Shown here one piece after another: positions 26,101 to 38,136 of a stretch of 64,000 bases of DNA. Position 1 is the first letter of the stretch. Every line of letters begins with the position of its first letter. This DNA comes from Cinclus cinclus (taxonomy: Eukaryota; Chordata; Aves; Passeriformes; Cinclidae). The DNA is taken from positions 53,318,006 to 53,382,005 of the forward strand of contig NC_085047.1 in the NCBI RefSeq assembly GCF_963662255.1, written 5' to 3'. A program made the translations under genes and the position numbers. Under the pieces are notes generated by a model. The model saw only the letters and a list, made by a program, of their open reading frames with translations. It was not told where the DNA came from and made no database searches.

Positions 26101-26467
26101 GGGCTGTGCATTTATGAGAGCCAGTTTTGGAAACACCATTTTCTTTCCAACCTGCAAAAGAGGGAAATTGTTGAAAACAACTTGCACTTTTTCTCTATTC
26201 ACAGAGTTCTTATAAGTAATATTTCTACTAGGTTACTCAGTTTATATAAGCACTGTACATTTGAAGCAAAAGAACGGTTCTTCAGTGATAGAAAACATCT
26301 TTCTATGTTCATCACAATCATGGTCCTCAAGGCAAAAAAAGTAACCAAATTATTTGTCTTCACTGAGGGACAGTGCTGAGCTTTGCACTTTCTGCACAGC
26401 CATCTTCTGTATTATTCATTAATGTTTTTAAAGGTTTTCAGCCCAGCACTGTCACTTCAGCACTACC

Positions 26468-26500
26468 AAAAAAAAAAAAATAAATAAAAAAAAAAAAAAA
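26468..26500. repeat. A-rich tract
   Basis: A13-TAAAT-A15. A simple A-rich tract with no visible retroelement body attached. Confidence 0.9.
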
Positions 26501-28298
26501 TACAGGTGCAGAGATCAAAGATGCCCTGGGGTGATATCAGCCACAAAATTGGTTGTCCAGATTGAAACCAGTTAAGAATGTACCATTCATCTGGCACTTT
26601 CAATTTGTTCTTATATCTTCACATTTCAATGAATTTTGGCAATTTCAGTGAAACATCTGTACTGTGATATGTATCTACAATACCAAACTGCTCTTTCCTC
26701 ATATTTCCTAAGAAAATATTAAAAAGCCAAGAAAAAAATACCAGTGAGCTACTAATATCATAGATGCTTCCCTTTGCCAATAATAAGCATATTCCCATCA
26801 AGTGCCTTCATCATGAACATCCATGCTCAGTGAAGTTCTGAAATATCTTTTGGAAATACTCAGGTCTGAAACAGACAATAACTTTGCTGACATCAGATGG
26901 TTTGGGAGAATTATTCCTTGAGAAACACTTGGTGAAATTACAGTTTTTGAAGTTATATCCAGATTGCTCTCCTTGTGAACGACTTTCACCCTGAGTGGAG
27001 TATTTAATCCTATTTATCTTACGTCTCCTACCTCTATGTTAAATACAGATTTATAGTACAGCTAGAATTTTTTAGTCTTCTGAATAATAGACCACAAAAT
27101 TTGATGTTACTTGCAGTACTGCAAGCATTGTAGACATGGAGACATCTCATATTATAAAACCCCAAAACAGGAACAAAAAGGATGTGCTGAAGTAAACAGG
27201 CATGATTTGTCACCTTTCCTATCAAATCAAGGAAAGTCAATAATACACAATGAAAATCCAGTGTTCCATAATGAAAATCAATTAAAATCAAGTGCACACA
27301 CTGCAAAAGACATATGAACATAGAAATAGCTATAGAAATTTGCATTCTAAGGAAAACATTGTCCATAATTACTTTAACTGTGAAATAAGCCACCAATTAA
27401 ACCCATTATCAAAATATATAATTTGGAGACTTTGGAGAGTTTCATCTGTTTAACAAGCAAATCATATGGTCATTATTAGGGTTTGATTAAATACATGTTT
27501 TTCTACCTTGGAAACAAAAATATAATTTAATATTTATGTTAAAGAATATCTTTCTCACAACATTCCCTGTTCTTTCTTCTCCACAAGAAAACCAATTATT
27601 TTATTTTTCAATAGCCACAGCACAAATTGTATAATTCAATCAATTGCAGGACTCTACCATAGAAGAGAAATCCAAAGGCGTAAGTTTCAGTATAAATAGG
27701 TTTACAAATGCAGTGTAACCCACATATTACCTGCTTGTATACATGACCAGCTTATTTCTGGGTAAATTGTTATTTTAACAAAAATGCAGGTTAGATCACT
27801 AGGGTACTGGCAAGTTATATAGATGACAGTCGTAGCAAAATGTAGCAAAAAGGAAAGTAAAACATCTTTACACCTCAGGGGATTTAAAAGTGTGAAATAT
27901 TTCCAATCTTTTTTTTTCCAAGTCAGTTGTTGATGAATTCAGTTCACACAGTCTTTTTCCATCTCTATATATGGACAAATAATGACAGTCAGAAATGCCA
28001 CAAACCCATAATAAAATGTGCTCAAGTTTCCCTGCATATATATTTTGACATAATTTCTCATAGGATTGTTGTTCCTGCCATCCAAATAATGACATTTTTT
28101 CCTCAGCTCAGCAGAGTGATATCCAACAGAGTAGTGTCCAGAACATAGTGGGCCAAGAATGAGACTGATCCTCTCTTGGGAAACGTTTGAACCCATCTTT
28201 TGGGGGAAGACCATCACTCTAATGAGCAGACACTGGACACCCTTTTCTCCTTTTCCATTTGTAATTTGAAATAAAGGGACATGGCTGCATTGAAAAAA

Positions 28299-28871
28299 AA
28301 CAGGACCAGCAGGTTAAAGGAGGTAATTCTTCACCTCTTCTCCAATTTAAAGAACGGTGTCCAGCTCTGGACACAACGTAAGAAGGATATGGACCTGTTG
28401 GAGCAGGTTCAGAGGAGGGTCACTGGTATGATCAGAAGGCTGGAGCACCTCTCCTAGTGAAATAGACTGAGAGTGGTGTGATGGTTCATTCTGGAAAAGA
28501 AAAGGCTCCAGGGAGACCTTGTAGGATCTCTCCAGGGTGTAAAGGGAGCCTGCAAGAGACTTAGAGAGAGGCTTTTTACAAGGGCATGTAGTGATAAATG
28601 ACAAGGGGGAATTGCTTTAAACTAACAGAGAGCAGGTTTAGATTAGATATTAGGAAGAAATACTTTACTCTGTGGGTGGTGAGACACTGGCACAGGTTGC
28701 CCAGAGAAGTTGTGGATGCCTTATCCATGGAAGTGTTCAAGGCCAGGCTGGATAGGACTTTGAGAACCTGATCTAGTGTAAGGTGTCCATGCCCATGGCA
28801 AGGGGCTTGGAGCTAAATGACCTTTAAGGTCCCTTCCAACCCAAACCATTCTATATTCTATATTCTATATT
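28299..28871 (+). mobile_element. CR1 LINE 3' region, sense, best preserved copy
   Basis: About 570 bases of sense CR1, the longest continuous 3' region here. It starts at GGACCAGCAGGTTAAAGG, passes GTCCAGCTCTGGACACAACG, GAGCAGGTTCAGAGGAGGGT, AAGGCTCCAGGGAGACC, TTACAAGGGCATGTAGTG, GATTAGATATTAGGAAG and GGTTGCCCAGAGAAGTTG, and ends with AAGGTCCCTTCCAACCC and a tail of three ATTCTAT units. CR1 normally ends in 8-base ATTCTATG-type units; here the unit is 7 bases. The 5' end is truncated as usual, and no target-site duplication is evident. Confidence 0.95.
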
Positions 28872-31800
28872 TCCAGCAGAGAAAAACGTGTTTTTCACTC
28901 CAATAAAGTGACTCCCTGCAGCTCACAGTTAGGGGTTCATATCCTTGAAAATGCCAGTTTTTAAGATAATCCATCACAATGACAGTCTTACTGAGGGTGG
29001 TGATCCCCAGTGTGTTGAACAGGGTTTTTGTGGATCCCATCCTCAAAGCTTGGAACAGACATCTGTGGAGGGATCCTCTGAGATTGCTGAGACAAGCACC
29101 AATCAAGTAAACTAGTAATGCAGCTCTAAATTCCATTTATATACATGGGACAGGTTCAATGTCCAGGACTGTGCTGTTTTAAAGGCATCCTTTTAAAAAT
29201 ACCTACCTCAACAAAATTGATATAAAATTTGTATGCTCATTAATTCTTGGAGACAAAAAATAATTGTGAAAACCTTCATGAACACTCACTTATGAAATTT
29301 ATTTTCTTAGAAGACCTGATGTAAGTTTACAAAAAATCTGGTGTTAATTTTAGCACAGAATAATTCAGAAACAATTACCAAGAACACAAAAATTTCTTAA
29401 TTCATTGATTGTTTATGGATAACACTTGTCACATAGGGTTTCTTACAGTATGAGAAATATGTGATGTGCCTAATTTAAAAAAAAAAAAAGTATTTATCCT
29501 GCAATCTGACAGAGCGATATTCAAAAGTCAACAGTGTGTTGTGAGCTGACCAAATGCAGGTGATTTCCTTGTTGTTTCCAACTTCTTATTACAAAAAGGT
29601 AAAATATATTAAATTCAATGCATAAGTGTTCTTTGTGGATAAAAATGCATGAAAAATTCTGCCTTAAGATATCTGGTCCAAATTATGAATAATTTTAAAA
29701 TCCACCGGATTTCATATGAAGTATCTTTTTGCAAATGATTTTTATCTGATCATAGATTCTAAAGCCAGAAGCCCTGGTATAATAATTTTTGTAATATGAT
29801 TTTCTGTCATAAATACAAACTTTTCTCCCAGTGAATACAGGGAGCTTTGATTGAAAGAAAACTAATACTTTAAAGAAGCCTAGACCATGATAATCTAATG
29901 ATTTCTTGTGCCAATGTACTACAACCCTCAATAAATGTTCCCAGTGTCTGATTACTCATGCAGATGTAATTCCCAGTTTGAACCTACCACGGTTTTATTT
30001 CCAGCTATTTGGCCAAGATTTTGTTGCAATCTTCAAGATCAAGACTGAGCTTTTAGTATATTTTTCCTAAAACTTTTGTAGTTGAAAACGTCTCAGCAAA
30101 CATAACCAAAGACAACTTCATTAAATTCATTGAAAATGTAAACATGGGGTATTGTCTGATAGAATTCTCCTACCATTGTTATCATAATAATCTAATTTTT
30201 CAGACTGTTTATACACAAACACATAATTCTTATTATTTATTTTGTCTTTGTTCTTCAACATTGCTTTGTTTTGAAACCGTTTATATACTACAATAAAGAG
30301 TTCTGGCATTGGATGCATTTTTCATTTTTGTTGTAGTGGAGCTGATATAAAATGTAATCTTCTGCTAACACTTATCTAAGGAACCAGCTGCTTTATAAGG
30401 CAATGCTAATCCTAAAATGCATCTTCCCATTCTAACTAGTTAAATATATAAATACAGAAATTCCTAGAAACACAGACCTGAAACATAATTGCCACCCTGA
30501 GAATAATTTAACCTAAAATTGTCTCCTGCCTCCTTTGTGTTCCCGTTAGAACAATTTTAATATTTATACAATTTTTACATTTTAGAGTCATCCTCCTTTT
30601 TCATATCAGACTTTTTCAAACATATATAAAACAAAATTAACAAGTTCTCCCGATTAATTAAAAAAAGGGTGGGGGGGGATTCAAACTTTTTGTCAGCTCA
30701 GTTTCTCTTTGTATTATCCTATGTTTCTTATAAGGATTTTTTTTCTTCCTTTATAACCAGCCTATTGTTTTTCTCTTTCAGTCCTTTTTATTTATCTTGC
30801 ATAACTACTTAAAAAAAAATCAGCAGCCCTTTATTCATTCAGCAGAAAGATTTACTCCTTTAAAAGAATAATTCTCTTATCCTGTATGCACTGCATCAAA
30901 GCTTCAGTTCTATTCATTTTGAAGGCATGACATTTCTTGATAATCTTTACATTAAACTATTTTGTGGTGACATTTTGGAGTACTCATTATCCTGTCTGAA
31001 GTCTTGACAGCATTGGCCTTTAAATTGGCTTGAGCTTTGGTATAAAATTGTAGCTAAATATTCAAGTAGATGACTTTGGTGCATCCTGAAATTTTAATAG
31101 ATGCACACAGTTAATTCATTGGAATTACATGCTTATGAAGGACAGAGATCCTCACCCAAAGTTTTTTCCTATTTTCAAATAGCAACCATTGAAATTAAAA
31201 TGGGATATCATCCATTACAAACTCATACTTATTCTGGAAAACTCAATTTGTGTTCCTTCCTGCAACATAGATTTTTTGTGTATGACTTGCACATAATTCT
31301 CATTACCTTTGCACATTAAACTCCCAGGATTATATTTACTTATTTAACAATCTGCTAGCAAAACTAGTTCTATAACTTCTGTAACTCACTCAAATGAGAT
31401 AAAAACATCGAAGTTATTAGATGATAAAACCCCATAAACCTGGTTTCCTGTGAATACTAAAGGCAGATGGACATTTAAAAGCACTGTCTCTCACCGGCAT
31501 AAATTACACCAATTGTGATTCAGAGTGATTCAATGGGCACTAAATGTTGTTCATAGGTGCACTAATTTTTCAGCTATTTTAGGCTCTCAGAACTGTGTGA
31601 GAAGTATAAACATCTAGCCCAATATGTAACAGCCACTTTCCAGCAGACTTTATTCTGGAAGTGGAAGTAACCACACTGAGAGCCAGTCCACAGCTGGTCA
31701 CTCTCTTTTGTCATTATCCTCCAATTCATTCAGCTCCCATGAACTGCAGATGAACTGAACAGAGGATACTGGGAGTTGTTCTTCCACCTCCACACTAGGC

Positions 31801-32489
31801 ACAAATACTCTGACCTTCCACCAGAGAAAATAAAAAGATATTCTGATTTCTCAGATGGAGAAAACAAGTAAATGCACATTCTTGATGGAGAAATCAACAA
31901 GTGAATACACATTCTTGATGGAATATTCTTCAGTAAGATATAAAGTCTGCTTTAAGGTTAATATTAGAAAATAAGACTGCAATGATTCATAATTCTTAGG
32001 ATGATCATTTAGAAGAATGACTATTGACAGCAAAGTATACAAAATCTATTAATAAAATACCTTTGGCAGGGAAAGGTAATAATTCCAGAGTATAAGATTT
32101 CATTTGTTTCTGGTGTTTGTTTAATCACAGGTTTTGGCTGCAGCAGAAGAAAGTACTGATGATATAATTTGACACTTTAATCTTTGTTTAATTAAAGATG
32201 ATTCGCTATTTGGATTTTAACTGAAATGTCTCAAACACAGGATGTTTTATAGATGTGCATTTTCATTAAATTTGATGGCCTTGTTCTCAGTTTATGGTGG
32301 CTTGAGCTAAACCCAAAGCTCTTCTAGTGGTAAAAACTTTGAAAACTGCAAATGCCATTATATCCTTTCAGAATACACAACTTATTCTGAACCCTAAAAA
32401 CTCCTCCCTTTTAAATCTCTGCTATTGGAACAGAACTTGAAGTTCCCATTCCTCCCTTTTTCTGCCTTTTCATTTTTTTTGTTCCATAT
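28872..32489. other. Gene-free AT-rich unique DNA
   Basis: No gene or dispersed repeat recognised. It includes a small tandem duplication at 31854-31922 (separate entry) and several A or T runs (for example 29478-29490). Confidence 0.5.
31854..31922. repeat. Two-and-a-bit copy ~30-base tandem repeat
   Basis: Unit 1 (31854-31883) starts GATGGAGAAAACAAGTAAAT and ends GCACATTCTT. Unit 2 (31884-31916) starts GATGGAGAAATCAACAAGTG and ends ACACATTCTT. A third start, GATGGAATATTCTT, follows. The minus-strand frame at 31730-31912 shows the repeat at protein level but is otherwise unremarkable. Confidence 0.9.
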
Positions 32490-32716
32490 AAGGATTGCTC
32501 TTCACCCAAAAGGTGGCTGGGCACTGGGACAGGCTCCCCAGGGCAGTGGTTACAGCACCAGTCTGACAGAGTGAAGGAAGTTTGGACAATGCTCTCAGGC
32601 ACACGGTGTGACTCTTGAGGTGTCTGGGCAGACACTTGCTGTCCTGTGCAGTGCCAGGAGTTGGACTCCATCCTGGTGCACCCCTTCCAACTCAGCATAA
32701 TGTGTGATTCTGTGAA
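32490..32716 (+). mobile_element. CR1 LINE of a third subfamily, sense
   Basis: Sense CR1 3' end with blocks characteristic of another avian CR1 subfamily: GGTGGCTGGGCACTGGGACA, GGCTCCCCAGGGCAGTGG, GGACAATGCTCTCAGGCACA, CCTGTGCAGTGCCAGGAG, TTGGACTCCATCC and the tail TTCCAACTCAGCATAATGTG with TGATTCTGTGAA. An extra stretch containing GTGTCT-GGGC-AGACAC (32620-32635), a small hairpin, sits where I would expect the block to run straight into TGTCCTGTGC. From memory this resembles the CR1-J type of songbirds. Confidence 0.85.
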
Positions 32717-33339
32717 CTTCATCTAAACTATACTGTCTATAATTTCACCTTTTTTTCCTCTCTGCCCAATCTCACCCACAGGGGTCAAACTTTTGCAGTT
32801 TTGCCATAACACAGGTGGACCTTGTTTCCTTGCTGCAGTGTAACCCTTTCATCAGTCTAACCACTCTTTTCTGCCAAATCTTCGGTTTCTGTGTATATAT
32901 TTATGCAGATTGAAAGAAGCCTGATATAGTTGGAGCACCTTCTTTATTTTAAATACAATATAGAACAATATAGCGTCACGAAAGAAAGTATATCTCTTAC
33001 CATTCAAAACTAAATCATGTTCTGAGTATTTTCACAAAAAAATCCAGTGCAATTGAATTTTAGGCTGCGTTTCCATTACATTTATGTGTATTTATATTCT
33101 TTTCCCCCATACATGAAGGAAAAAAATATTTCAGAAAACATAAATTTTGCTGACAGCTGATTATTCAGTTTTCCCCATTTCCTTATCTTTTCGCATCATG
33201 AATATTTCTAGCACTGTCTTCAACACATTCCTCTCACAAGTAAGTACTGTCAGTCTGATTTAAGAGAAGAAGGTTTTGTTCAACTCTATTGCCCAGGATT
33301 AGGCCAAGCTCTTTTACACTGGAAAATATACTCTGTGGG
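32717..33339. other. Gene-free spacer between two CR1 copies
   Basis: AT-rich, with T-rich and A-rich short runs. Nothing recognisable. Confidence 0.5.
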
Positions 33340-33590
33340 ATTCATAAACTCACAGAATGGTTTGCCTTAAAAAGGACCTTAAAGATCATGTGGTTCCAGG
33401 CCTCTGCCATGGGCAGGGACATGGGCCAGGTTGCTCAAAGCCCCATCCAGGCTGGCATTGAACATTTCCAGGGATGGGACATCCACAACTTCTCTGAAAA
33501 ACCTGTTCCTGTGCCTCACAGTAAAAAGGTTCCTCCTGATATCTAATATAAACCCACCCTCTGATTGCAGCTGTTTTGTCTTGTAGCACA
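33340..33590 (-). mobile_element. CR1 LINE, 3' end, antisense
   Basis: Antisense CR1: AACTCACAGAATGGTTTGCC, GGACCTTAAAGATCATGTGG, CTGCCATGGGCAGGGACATG, GGGATGGGACATCCACAAC, CTGTTCCTGTGCCTCACAG and CTCCTGATATCTAATATAAA. The block naming the protected contractor phrase CTTCCACTAGACC is missing between GGGACATGGG and CCAGGTTGC, a small internal deletion. It faces the 32.5 kb copy head to tail with ~620 bases between them. Confidence 0.93.
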
Positions 33591-33881
33591 AAACAAGCTT
33601 TCAAGTGCAAGACTACAACAACTATCTTAATACACCTTAATATTATGATCCAAGATATCTGTGTGTGCACCCCGTGTTTATGTGATTCTGTGTGAAAGTT
33701 CACTTAATAAGGAATGGCAGACAGATTAACAACATCTTCTAAAAAAGCATCCATGCTGAAAAGTCCTTTCTGTGGTGTTATCCTTCCAATCCCCAGTCAG
33801 GGCAGAAATTTTTTAGAAGAAAAGGGAGAAAGGGAGGTAAGATATAGATTATTATAGATTATTATCTTAAACATTATTGTG

Positions 33882-33923
33882 CTCTCCCCTTCCCCCCTCC
33901 CCCCCCCCCTTTTTTTTTCCCCT
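33882..33923. repeat. C-rich then T-rich pyrimidine tract
   Basis: Long run of C broken by single T, then nine T, then CCCC. Like the tract at 3117-3138 it is a strand-asymmetric C/T block prone to length change. Confidence 0.9.
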
Positions 33924-34537
33924 AAGAGTTTAAAAAGCCCAATTTTGTACTGTCAGGAACATACTGTAACAACACTGAATCTCTTGCAAAGTTTTAATTC
34001 TTTAGTATGTATAAGAATAGAAATAAGGAAAATGCAAATCAAGACAGCTCAAAAAAGGAAGACAAAGAGAGGCTGAGGAGGCAAAACGGCATGGACTGCT
34101 CTCATCAGATCCCATCAGTGCTTTTGACAGCAGTGTAGTTCTATTTAAAACTACAAATAATTTACCTTGTCAACAAAGATATATTTTTCTGCTTTAGACA
34201 CGGAAAGAAAAAAAAAGGGTAAATCAAAGAGAAGTCTGAAATTACCTTATTTTTGAGTGTTAGACACACTATTACATATTTCCTACTGCTCACATAAAAA
34301 CAATGCCTTTCTCCTATTCCAGCTATTGGATCACCCCTTCCATTTCAGACGCTCATTCCTTTAGTGAGACCAGTAACTTTCCTTTTATTGAATCATGCCT
34401 TGCATTTGACTAAGGCAAACCTTTCAAGGAGACATCTAGTTTTGATTTAAAAATAGCAGAAGATATGCCATTTCCCTTGCAGGAACTCCCCAGGCTTAAT
34501 CACTGTCATTGTTTGAAATTCTGTCTCTTTCTTTTAG

Positions 34538-34724
34538 CTGTCAGCTGCAAAATTATGGAGGCACTCAGGATGCTGGTCTGTGTACCCCAGAGAAGCAGTC
34601 TCTCTCTGGGCTCTGTCTCCAGAGACAGGACCCCCATGGGGGTAATTCAGAGCACCAGAAGTTTGCCTTCTGCTCTGATTGTCCCCATGAGCATACTATA
34701 GAGATGGGAGAAAAAGGCTTTTAG
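34538..34724 (+). other. Candidate terminal exon, unidentified
   Basis: A strong acceptor-like sequence (CTGTCTCTTTCTTTTAG, ending 34537) precedes a frame open to a TAG at 34722-34724. It would encode about 61 residues starting CQLQNYGGTQDAGLC, Cys-rich and ending with FCSDCPHEHTIEMGEKGF, where CxxCxHxH could bind metal. I do not recognise the family. An alternative internal donor, GGG|GTAATT, lies at about 34640. A polypyrimidine-AG followed by 60 open codons is not rare by chance. Confidence 0.15.
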
Positions 34725-35534
34725 AAGCAAGGTCCAGGTCTGAGAATCAACTTGTGCATATTTCACACCCATATATTTCTCCTTCGAGGCACTGTGTAAT
34801 CAGGCTGTCTTTAAGTTCCCATTTTAATGAGAAAAACAGTTTAACTACTTAAGCACAATTTCTCTCTCACTAATCCAGGAACTATTTATTTGGATTTTCA
34901 TTAGAATTTTTAATTTAGTTGGTACAAGAGAATACACATCTTATCAGGTTGTCACATCGTTTCAATGAGGAGACTCATCACGTTAGTACAGAGGTGACTC
35001 TATTCTTATTGTAGTGCTACTTGCAATCTCCTTATGTAAACATTCGAGACCCAAAAGCCAGTTTGCTTGTTTAGTTGTTTTATTTTTTCCCCCAGGCAGC
35101 ACAGTGAGGTCAAAATTACGTTTTTCCTCCGGTAGCACTGAATTTCCTTCAGAGAAGCAAGGCACAGTCAGAGGTGATCTCATTAAATCGCTTATTTGAG
35201 GCCAAAGGGATTGCTTGAGCTTACATCATGCAACACAAATCCATGTTTTTAAAAATATTCCTGCATCTCTGGCTTGCTTGCTGTAACGTCTAATTCATCT
35301 TCCTGTTAAGATTTTCCCCATATCTAATCTGCACGTTCACTGAGATGAATTACAACTGTGCCTTGTTACACATTTGCTGTACATTTAGGACAGTGCAACA
35401 CCACCTCCTTTTTATCCACCGTTAGCTTTGTCTTTTCCAAACTAAACTGCCTTTTTTTTTTTCTTTCCTAGTTTCCATTCTTTAACTGGCTCTTTAACCT
35501 GATTTTCCTTTTGGTGTTTCCCCTGTCCAACATG

Positions 35535-36075
35535 TGGACATGTCTGCAAAGTACAGTGCCCAGAGGTGGACACAGAACTCTACACAAAGCCTCTCTGCTG
35601 CCAGAGTCACATGAATGGAAACAACTCCTTCACACAGTTTATGTTGATGTTAATATATCCAGGTCTGAAATATTACTTTTTGGAGGGTTTTTTTGTTTGT
35701 TTGTTTGTTTTGTTATTTACAGCAGCATTATGTTTCTGACTCTTACTCATTTTGTGGCAATTATCCCCAGACCCTTTACTGGAGTGATCCTGCCTAAACC
35801 ACCAGTCCCAGTTTTGCCTTTATGCATTCCATTTCTCTGTTCTAACATGAAGCACTTTGCCATTGCCTGCACTAATTTATTCTTGTTGACATCAAACCAT
35901 CTGTCTAATTTAGCACAGATATTTTGAATTTTCATCATGTCGTTCAGTATTTGTGAAGAAGGAAGCCATCCATAAATTTTGCAAATCAGTCCTAATGAGA
36001 GGTCAAAGTCGTTAACAAAGCTATTCAGTAATACCACACCAAGACAGACCTCCCTGGTACTTACTGGAAGAGTCC
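35535..36075 (-). mobile_element. Ancient CR1/L3-like relic, antisense
   Basis: A heavily mutated antisense element that matches an older CR1-type layout rather than the young avian 3' UTR. Ordered traces on the plus strand are CAGTGCCCAGAGGTGGACAC, AACATGAAGCACTTTGCC, TTGACATCAAACCATCTGTC, TTTTGAATTTTCATCATGTC, CCATAAATTTTGCAAATC, GAGAGGTCAAAGTCGTTAAC and AGACAGACCTCCCTGG. These correspond in order to known CR1/L3 blocks for core-protein-free 5' parts of amniote CR1s. A TTTG repeat is inserted at 35688-35713. The minus-strand 96-codon frame 35747-36037 lies wholly inside it. Confidence 0.6.
35688..35713. repeat. (TTTG)n microsatellite
   Basis: T7 followed by four GTTT units and TTGT. It lies inside the ancient CR1 relic, so it arose after that insertion. 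Confidence 0.9.
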
Positions 36076-37381
36076 TTTTTCATGACAGTGAACAGCTGGT
36101 AAACAGTCTTTTAGTATGGTGCAAAATGTCCTGTTTCTTATGTGCTTTTCAGGCAATCACCAATTTTACTTTGAGATTTCATCATACATATCTATATAAC
36201 AAACAGAAAGTAATAAGGTACCACAAAGAGTACAGCAAGATAAGAGTAGAATATTTACGATATGTAACAGCTCACAGTTAGCCCAGCTTCTGTAATAAAA
36301 ACAATGAAAATGTATGAAAGCAATTATAGAAGGAGTAAGTGTGATTTCCAGTTACTATTATATTATGAGAAAAACGGCACTGCTACAGAAAAAAAAATTA
36401 ACAGGCTACCAAAATTACCCATATTGTAGCTGTACAGGAATTATCTACAATTTCCTTTTTTTTTTTTTTTTTTTTAAACAAATGTCTGGAATATAATCAA
36501 TTCCAGTCTCATCTTGTTCATTTTTGCTTTATGGGCTGTCAGAATATCTAGAATTTTTAAAATCTAGTTTTTCCAAAGCATATACAAATCTCTGGAGAGA
36601 ATGGAAATGACATTTCAGCTAATATTGTTTCTTTCTGGCTAAAACTATTCCTGTGCAAAATCATTTTAAAATAAGTGCAACATTGAAGCAGTAATAGACC
36701 CTGTTTGTCTAAACACAAAAAAAAATGTGGTTAGTTTAAGCTTTCTTCAGAAAAGATCCAGAGATATATTATAAACAAAAGTCTAAAAAACTACTGTAAT
36801 GGACTTTATAGTTGATTTGGAGAAATCAACATGGTCATAATGAAGTCATAATCCAGGCCTTGGTTTGTTTAAGCACATCTTTGTGGATTTCTTCTTTGGA
36901 AACTAAGAACCATACCAGTAGTAATTTCATTTTTCGGTTTCTCTGGAAGACTGGATGAGCAAAACACACATTGTAAGTTCTGAAACATGATGTAACAAAG
37001 CCTTACTTGCAGTTTTCCATTGGCATCAACTTTGCCTGTCACTGTGTGCAGTCATGTATTAGGAAAGAGGTATCTGAAGAAAACCCTGAGCAAACATGCT
37101 TGAAACACTGTTCTAATTTGCCAAATTGTTTAAATCAAAATCTATCTTGATTTTCATTTTAATTGCAAAGAAAATTTCTTTTTTATAAATTTATATCTGT
37201 AGTTTACATTTAATAAATAAATGTCTTAGCATTGTCAAATATTACCCATGTCATCTTCAGTTTATTCTGTGTATATGCACACATTCTTCTAAATAATTGT
37301 ACATACGCAATTATATAAACCAATGTAATTTAAATGGTTTTATACTTATGCATATAGAATGCATAATTATATCATTAACTC

Positions 37382-37411
37382 TGTGTGTGTGTTTGTGCAT
37401 GTGTGTGTGTT
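37382..37411. repeat. Imperfect (TG)n microsatellite
   Basis: TGTGTGTGTGTTTGTGCATG followed by TGTGTGTGTT. Interrupted dinucleotide repeat. Confidence 0.9.
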
Positions 37412-38033
37412 GGGAAATAATGACTTAGCTAGGCTGAGAGCAAGGCAAGAATGACAAGGCTGGCCAGTTTATTTTTCAGTGAGTGAGAATAAGGAATAGC
37501 ATGCAGACTTGCTGAAAAGTTAAAGGGTTTTGAAACAGAAATTAGGCCTATGACCAGCTTTGTGAATTCAAGCATATCAACACAAACTGCATGCAGTAAG
37601 GTCCTGATGAACAGATAAAGTCTATTGCACCTGCTTTGGAAAAAAATAAAATCAGTGAATCAAAGGATATTTTTGTCTAAAGGGATACTTAGTTTTGATT
37701 TGAGAAAATGAGACAGAAGAAGAAACAGAAGAAAAACATCTTAGGCCTACACTGTGTGTAGATGAGGTATCATAAATCTACTATCTGAAAAATTAGCACA
37801 GTTATGGTTACTGCTTTATATATTGTTGCTAAGTATTAATATATCAGCAGGTTATAAAAATACACATAGTAGTCAACTAGAGATTATCTTCTTTGGTTGA
37901 TTTTCTAATCTGAAAAACACTGGCAAACCACTCTGACATCAGCATGATCTTAAGAACAATTAATGTGAAAATGAGCTGAATATTTGCTCCCAGAAAAAGA
38001 TGCTGTTTGAAAAGAATTTGAGATCCATGCAGT

Positions 38034-38034
38034 A

Positions 38035-38114
<80 letters not shown>

Positions 38115-38136
38115 GATTAGTATTAGTATTACTAAT
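38034..38136. repeat. Compound (ATT)n-(AGT)n trinucleotide repeat
   Basis: About eleven ATT units pass without a break into about fifteen AGT units, then degrade to GATTAGTATTAGTATTACTA. The switch from ATT to AGT is a single T-to-G change propagated along the array. The minus-strand frames with runs of L, I, T and N at 37950-38186 are only translations of this repeat. Confidence 0.97.

Larger units (their letters stand above)
22851..28298. other. Gene-free DNA with microsatellite and possible regulatory patches
   Basis: Apart from the GGAA array (separate entry) no repeat family was seen. GC-richer patches lie at about 24560-24840, with GCTATATAGG near 24649, and at 25400-25910. The latter ends with a possible ATG start (25897-25899) in a fair initiation context, followed five bases later by AG|GTAATT. 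Short palindromes occur at 24348-24370 (CTAATTTCT/AGAAATTAG arms) and 24473-24484 (CCACATATGTGG). None is enough to call a gene. Confidence 0.4.
33591..35534. other. Gene-free DNA with pyrimidine tract and one exon-like frame
   Basis: Contains a 2 x 10-base repeat (ATAGATTATT at 33844-33863), a long C/T tract at 33882-33923 and the exon-like frame at 34538-34724 (separate entry). No repeat family recognised. Confidence 0.45.
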
